Assembly (NCBI GenBank): GCA_024635735.1 | Contig: JAGXII010000061.1 | Location: forward strand, 1-16,210 | Origin: Christiangramia sp. | Lineage (GTDB): Bacteria; Bacteroidota; Bacteroidia; Flavobacteriales; Flavobacteriaceae | Length of the DNA stretch: 16,210 nt | Direction: 5' to 3' | Shown here: piece by piece, positions 14,311 through 16,210 of the stretch | Position numbering within the stretch: the stretch's first letter is position 1 | How the letters are laid out: each line of letters begins with the position of its first letter | Made by a program: the position numbers and the translations under genes | The notes under the pieces: generated by a model | The model's database searches: none | Told to the model about the DNA's origin: nothing | Seen by the model: only the letters and a program-made list of their open reading frames with translations

Positions 14311-15321
14311 TTAATTCAGCAGTACATTTTTAAAACCTGGTGTAACATAGGTCTTAATAGCGCCCTCTTCATCTGAATAGATAAGATATACTTCCACATT
14401 CTGGATTCGTTCAAGCATCTCTTTTGAACGCTCAAGACCCAAGGCCATAAAGGCCGTGGCATAGGCATCTGCTTTCATGCAATTATCGGTAATTACAGAA
14501 GCGCTGAGAAGATTGCTTTTTTCTGCTTTACCCGTTAGAGGATTTATGGTATGAACGAATTTTTTACCGGTTAAAGAATCCACTCTATATTTTCGATAAT
14601 TTCCTGAAGTTGCCATAGATGCATTCTTTAAATAAACCCGTGCCTTCAATTCTCTGGTTCCTTCCGCTTGCATTGGATCGTCTATTCCCACAATCCATGA
14701 TTCATTACTCTCTATATTTTGACCTTTCGCCCTTAATTCCCCGCCGAGTTCTATCAAATAATTCTCAACTCCTTTTCCCTCGAGAAATCGGGCAATCACA
14801 TCTATGGTATATCCTTTTGCAATCGCATTAAAATCTAAATAGATATACGGATTTTCTTTTTCAATTTTATTACTCCTGGCAATCCTGATCTTATCAAGGC
14901 CTACAAGGTTCATCAGGGAATCCAGTGAAGAGCTGTCTATCTCCTTTAATTGTTTCCCCGGCCCGAAACCATAAGCATTAACAAGTACTCCCACGGTAGG
15001 ATCAAAAAAGCCATTGCTTTCTTTATAAATTTGATTTGAGGCATCAAAAACAGTAACAAAATTCTCATCCACCTGCACCGAAGTATCTCCTCTATTAATT
15101 TTAGAAATATCTGAACTGGTTCTATAGGTACTCATTGAAGAATTTATAGATTCATAAATGCTATCAAGAGATTTTTCAAACTGAAATTCCTTATCAGAGA
15201 AATAGCGTATACCATAAGTAGTACCTAAAGCTTCTCCCTGCAACCCGTGATCCTGCAAAGTCTGTTTGCCACATGAAATTAACAGAAGGGAAATAACAAG
15301 TAATGCAATAATCTTTTTCAT
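14311..15321 (-). CDS. apbE: FAD:protein FMN transferase (ApbE family)
   Basis: 336 residues. The signal ends in LLISCGKQ with Cys17, a good lipobox, so it is a lipoprotein facing the periplasm. ApbE transfers FMN from FAD to a threonine of target proteins; the best-known targets are NqrB and NqrC of the Na+-pumping NADH:quinone reductase. Motifs: STYRTSSDISKIN (about 64-76), FDPTVGVLVNAYGFGP (about 106-121), the DFNAIAKGYTID segment (about 163-174), the ELGGELRAKG segment (about 191-200), MATSGNYRKY, HTINPLTGKA (about 257-266) and DAYATAFMALG (about 285-295, metal-binding Asp). It follows the 118-residue gene after 3 nt and lies in the Nqr neighbourhood, which fits its role. Confidence 0.96.
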   Translation of the reverse strand: MKKIIALLVISLLLISCGKQTLQDHGLQGEALGTTYGIRYFSDKEFQFEKSLDSIYESINSSMSTYRTSSDISKINRGDTSVQVDENFVTVFDASNQIYKESNGFFDPTVGVLVNAYGFGPGKQLKEIDSSSLDSLMNLVGLDKIRIARSNKIEKENPYIYLDFNAIAKGYTIDVIARFLEGKGVENYLIELGGELRAKGQNIESNESWIVGIDDPMQAEGTRELKARVYLKNASMATSGNYRKYRVDSLTGKKFVHTINPLTGKAEKSNLLSASVITDNCMKADAYATAFMALGLERSKEMLERIQNVEVYLIYSDEEGAIKTYVTPGFKNVLLN

Positions 15322-15324
15322 AAT

Positions 15325-15681
15325 TTATATTTCCTGTAAGCCATTATAATTTACCACATAATCTTCCTCCGTTGTTATGGGTTCTTCGTAATTCCTTGAA
15401 TTAGCCAGTCCAACCCCTGCATAAAAAGTACGGGCTTCAAATTTATTTGCGTGCTCTTTAATATCCTTCAGAAAAGCGGGATCAAATGCTGAAGGATCAT
15501 CGGGATATTCTATAGCCCTTACAATCACAAAGTGAAGTTTCTTGTCTTTAAGAGCGACGAATTGCGGATTCTTCTTTAGCTCACTGTTTACGCCAAGAAA
15601 ATCGAAGCCATTATCTTCAAGATCCTTCCCTACGATATTCATCGCCAGATTGTGCAGTTCCTGTTTATTTAATTTTGGCAT
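15325..15681 (-). CDS. Conserved Nqr-neighbourhood protein of unknown function
   Basis: 118 residues, soluble, no signal peptide, acidic. Features: MPKLNKQELHNLAMNIVGKD at the start, LKKNPQFVALKDKKLHFVIV in the middle, and FYAGVGLANSRNYEEPITTE near the end. It contains no cysteines, Fe-S or flavin motif. Bacteroidota databases often carry proteins like this under the name of Nqr subunit F, which must be carried over from the neighbouring gene, since it shares nothing with NqrF. Position (between nqrF and apbE, 3 nt before apbE) suggests a role in assembly or in FMN handling for Nqr, but that is inference from context only. Confidence 0.78.
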   Translation of the reverse strand: MPKLNKQELHNLAMNIVGKDLEDNGFDFLGVNSELKKNPQFVALKDKKLHFVIVRAIEYPDDPSAFDPAFLKDIKEHANKFEARTFYAGVGLANSRNYEEPITTEEDYVVNYNGLQEI

Positions 15682-15720
15682 GAGATAAAGATAAAAATTA
15701 GATGATTAAAAATAGATTAT

Positions 15721-15806
15721 CGTCAAGCTGAACTTGTTTCAGCTTCTCAAATTAAAGCTTATGGAGATCCTGAAATAATTCCGATAGCTATCGGTACAGG
15801 ATGACG
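15721..15806. repeat. Nested palindromic repeat (REP/MITE-like)
   Basis: An 86-bp element with outer ends CGTCA and TGACG inverted. Inside are AAGCTGAA/TTCAGCTT (loop 4 nt) and ATCCTG...CAGGAT enclosing the perfect palindrome CCGATAGCTATCGG. Several nested inverted repeats without coding capacity are typical of small dispersed repeats in flavobacteria. It sits between the nqrF terminator and the start of the 118-residue gene. Confidence 0.65.
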
Positions 15807-15838
15807 CATTACATAATTTTAGAACATCAAATAAAGGC

Positions 15839-15864
15839 AAAAAAAATCCCGCCGAAGCGGGATT
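15839..15864 (-). terminator. Terminator of nqrF
   Basis: On the minus strand: AATCCCGC (15864-15857), TTCG tetraloop, GCGGGATT (15852-15845), then a run of T. The 8-bp stem is perfect. It begins 5 nt after the nqrF stop and should separate nqrF from the two downstream genes. Confidence 0.9.
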
Positions 15865-15869
15865 AAATA

Positions 15870-16210
15870 TTATCCTCCAAAGTCATCAAACCTGATATTC
15901 TCTGGTGGAATTCCAAAATCCTCACCCATTTTCTGAACGGCTTTGTTCATTAAAGGAGGTCCACAGAAATACAGTTCAATTTCTTCCGGTTCTTCATGAT
16001 GAGCCAGATAGTTATCTATTACTACCTGGTGAATGAATCCTACGAACCCATCACCTTCATCATCAAGATTAGATTTTACTTTCCAGTTATCTTCTTCCAT
16101 TGGCTCAGAAAGGGCCAGATAGAATTTAAAGTTAGGGAAATCTCTTTCCAGTGCTCTAAAATGTTCCGTATAGAACAATTCTCGTTTAGACCTACCACCA
16201 TACCAATAGG
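15870..16210 (-). CDS. nqrF: Na+-translocating NADH:quinone reductase subunit F (C-terminal part)
   Basis: About 113 residues of a protein of about 410-435; the rest lies beyond the right edge. The visible part starts YWYGGRSKRELFYTEHFRAL and ends IRFDDFGG, the conserved NqrF tail. It contains the NADH-binding ELYFCGPPLMNKAVQ stretch (Cys-Gly-Pro-Pro motif). NqrF is the entry point of the complex, taking electrons from NADH through FAD and a 2Fe-2S centre; the 2Fe-2S and FAD domains would be in the missing part. A TTG near 16178 is only an internal Leu codon. ApbE, needed to flavinylate NqrB and NqrC, is encoded nearby. Confidence 0.97.
   Translation of the reverse strand, partial: YWYGGRSKRELFYTEHFRALERDFPNFKFYLALSEPMEEDNWKVKSNLDDEGDGFVGFIHQVVIDNYLAHHEEPEEIELYFCGPPLMNKAVQKMGEDFGIPPENIRFDDFGG

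Noticed and set aside
16176..16178. TTG as a start codon for a 102-residue protein
   Set aside because: It is an internal leucine of NqrF; conserved NqrF sequence continues upstream to the window edge.
1..16210. CRISPR array, toxin-antitoxin pair, prophage or defence cluster
   Set aside because: No regularly spaced repeats, phage structural genes, small paired genes or known defence domains were seen; the HNH-like gene stands alone in a housekeeping run.

Overview
The window looks like a piece of chromosome from a marine Bacteroidota, most likely a Flavobacteriaceae member of the Gramella/Salegentibacter type. The grounds are A+T-rich DNA, an exact Bacteroidetes promoter (TTTG, 21 bp, TATATTTG) in front of a tRNA, weak Shine-Dalgarno sequences, lipoprotein signals of Bacteroidetes type, and a Na+-NQR/ApbE locus. 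The genus is an inference; the family is fairly secure.

Left third (1-5520), with signs of genome decay. A luciferase-like flavin oxidoreductase runs off the left edge. Next comes a short-chain dehydrogenase (SDR) gene cut after its eighth codon by a 1000-bp IS1595-type insertion sequence. Removing the element plus one copy of an exact 8-bp target duplication restores a continuous SDR frame of about 262 codons. A membrane-anchored glutamate-synthase-like FMN/Fe-S protein follows. Then comes a scar: a 25-residue C-terminal remnant on the minus strand directly abuts a DHA2-family (EmrB/QacA-type) efflux gene that has lost its 5' half and also carries a 1-base frameshift.

Middle (5520-9640). 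A tRNA-Gly(TCC) with a clear promoter and terminator is followed by two 31-nt hairpin repeats that each carry a copy of the tRNA 3' end. Then come a ClpP-family protease gene coupled to a small GNAT-like protein, a lipoprotein L,D-transpeptidase of the YcbB type, and a second, convergent L,D-transpeptidase of the YkuD_2 type whose tail overlaps the first by 10 bp. A gene-poor 396-bp gap follows.

Right third (9637-16210), a compact housekeeping block. gpmI (glycolysis) is followed by a single-cysteine thioredoxin-fold protein. A tight four-gene run then encodes a HAD-like protein, methionine aminopeptidase, a NUMOD4/HNH-like protein and a SAM methyltransferase. Convergent to it are apbE, a small conserved protein and the 3' end of nqrF. 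ApbE attaches FMN to Nqr subunits, so this end is the tail of a Na+-pumping respiratory complex locus. A nested palindromic repeat separates nqrF from the two accessory genes.

No CRISPR array, prophage or defence island is visible. The most unusual items are the IS-split SDR with a reconstructible ancestor, the tRNA-tail repeats, the two-sided deletion scar at about 4880, and the homing-endonuclease-like gene overlapping map.
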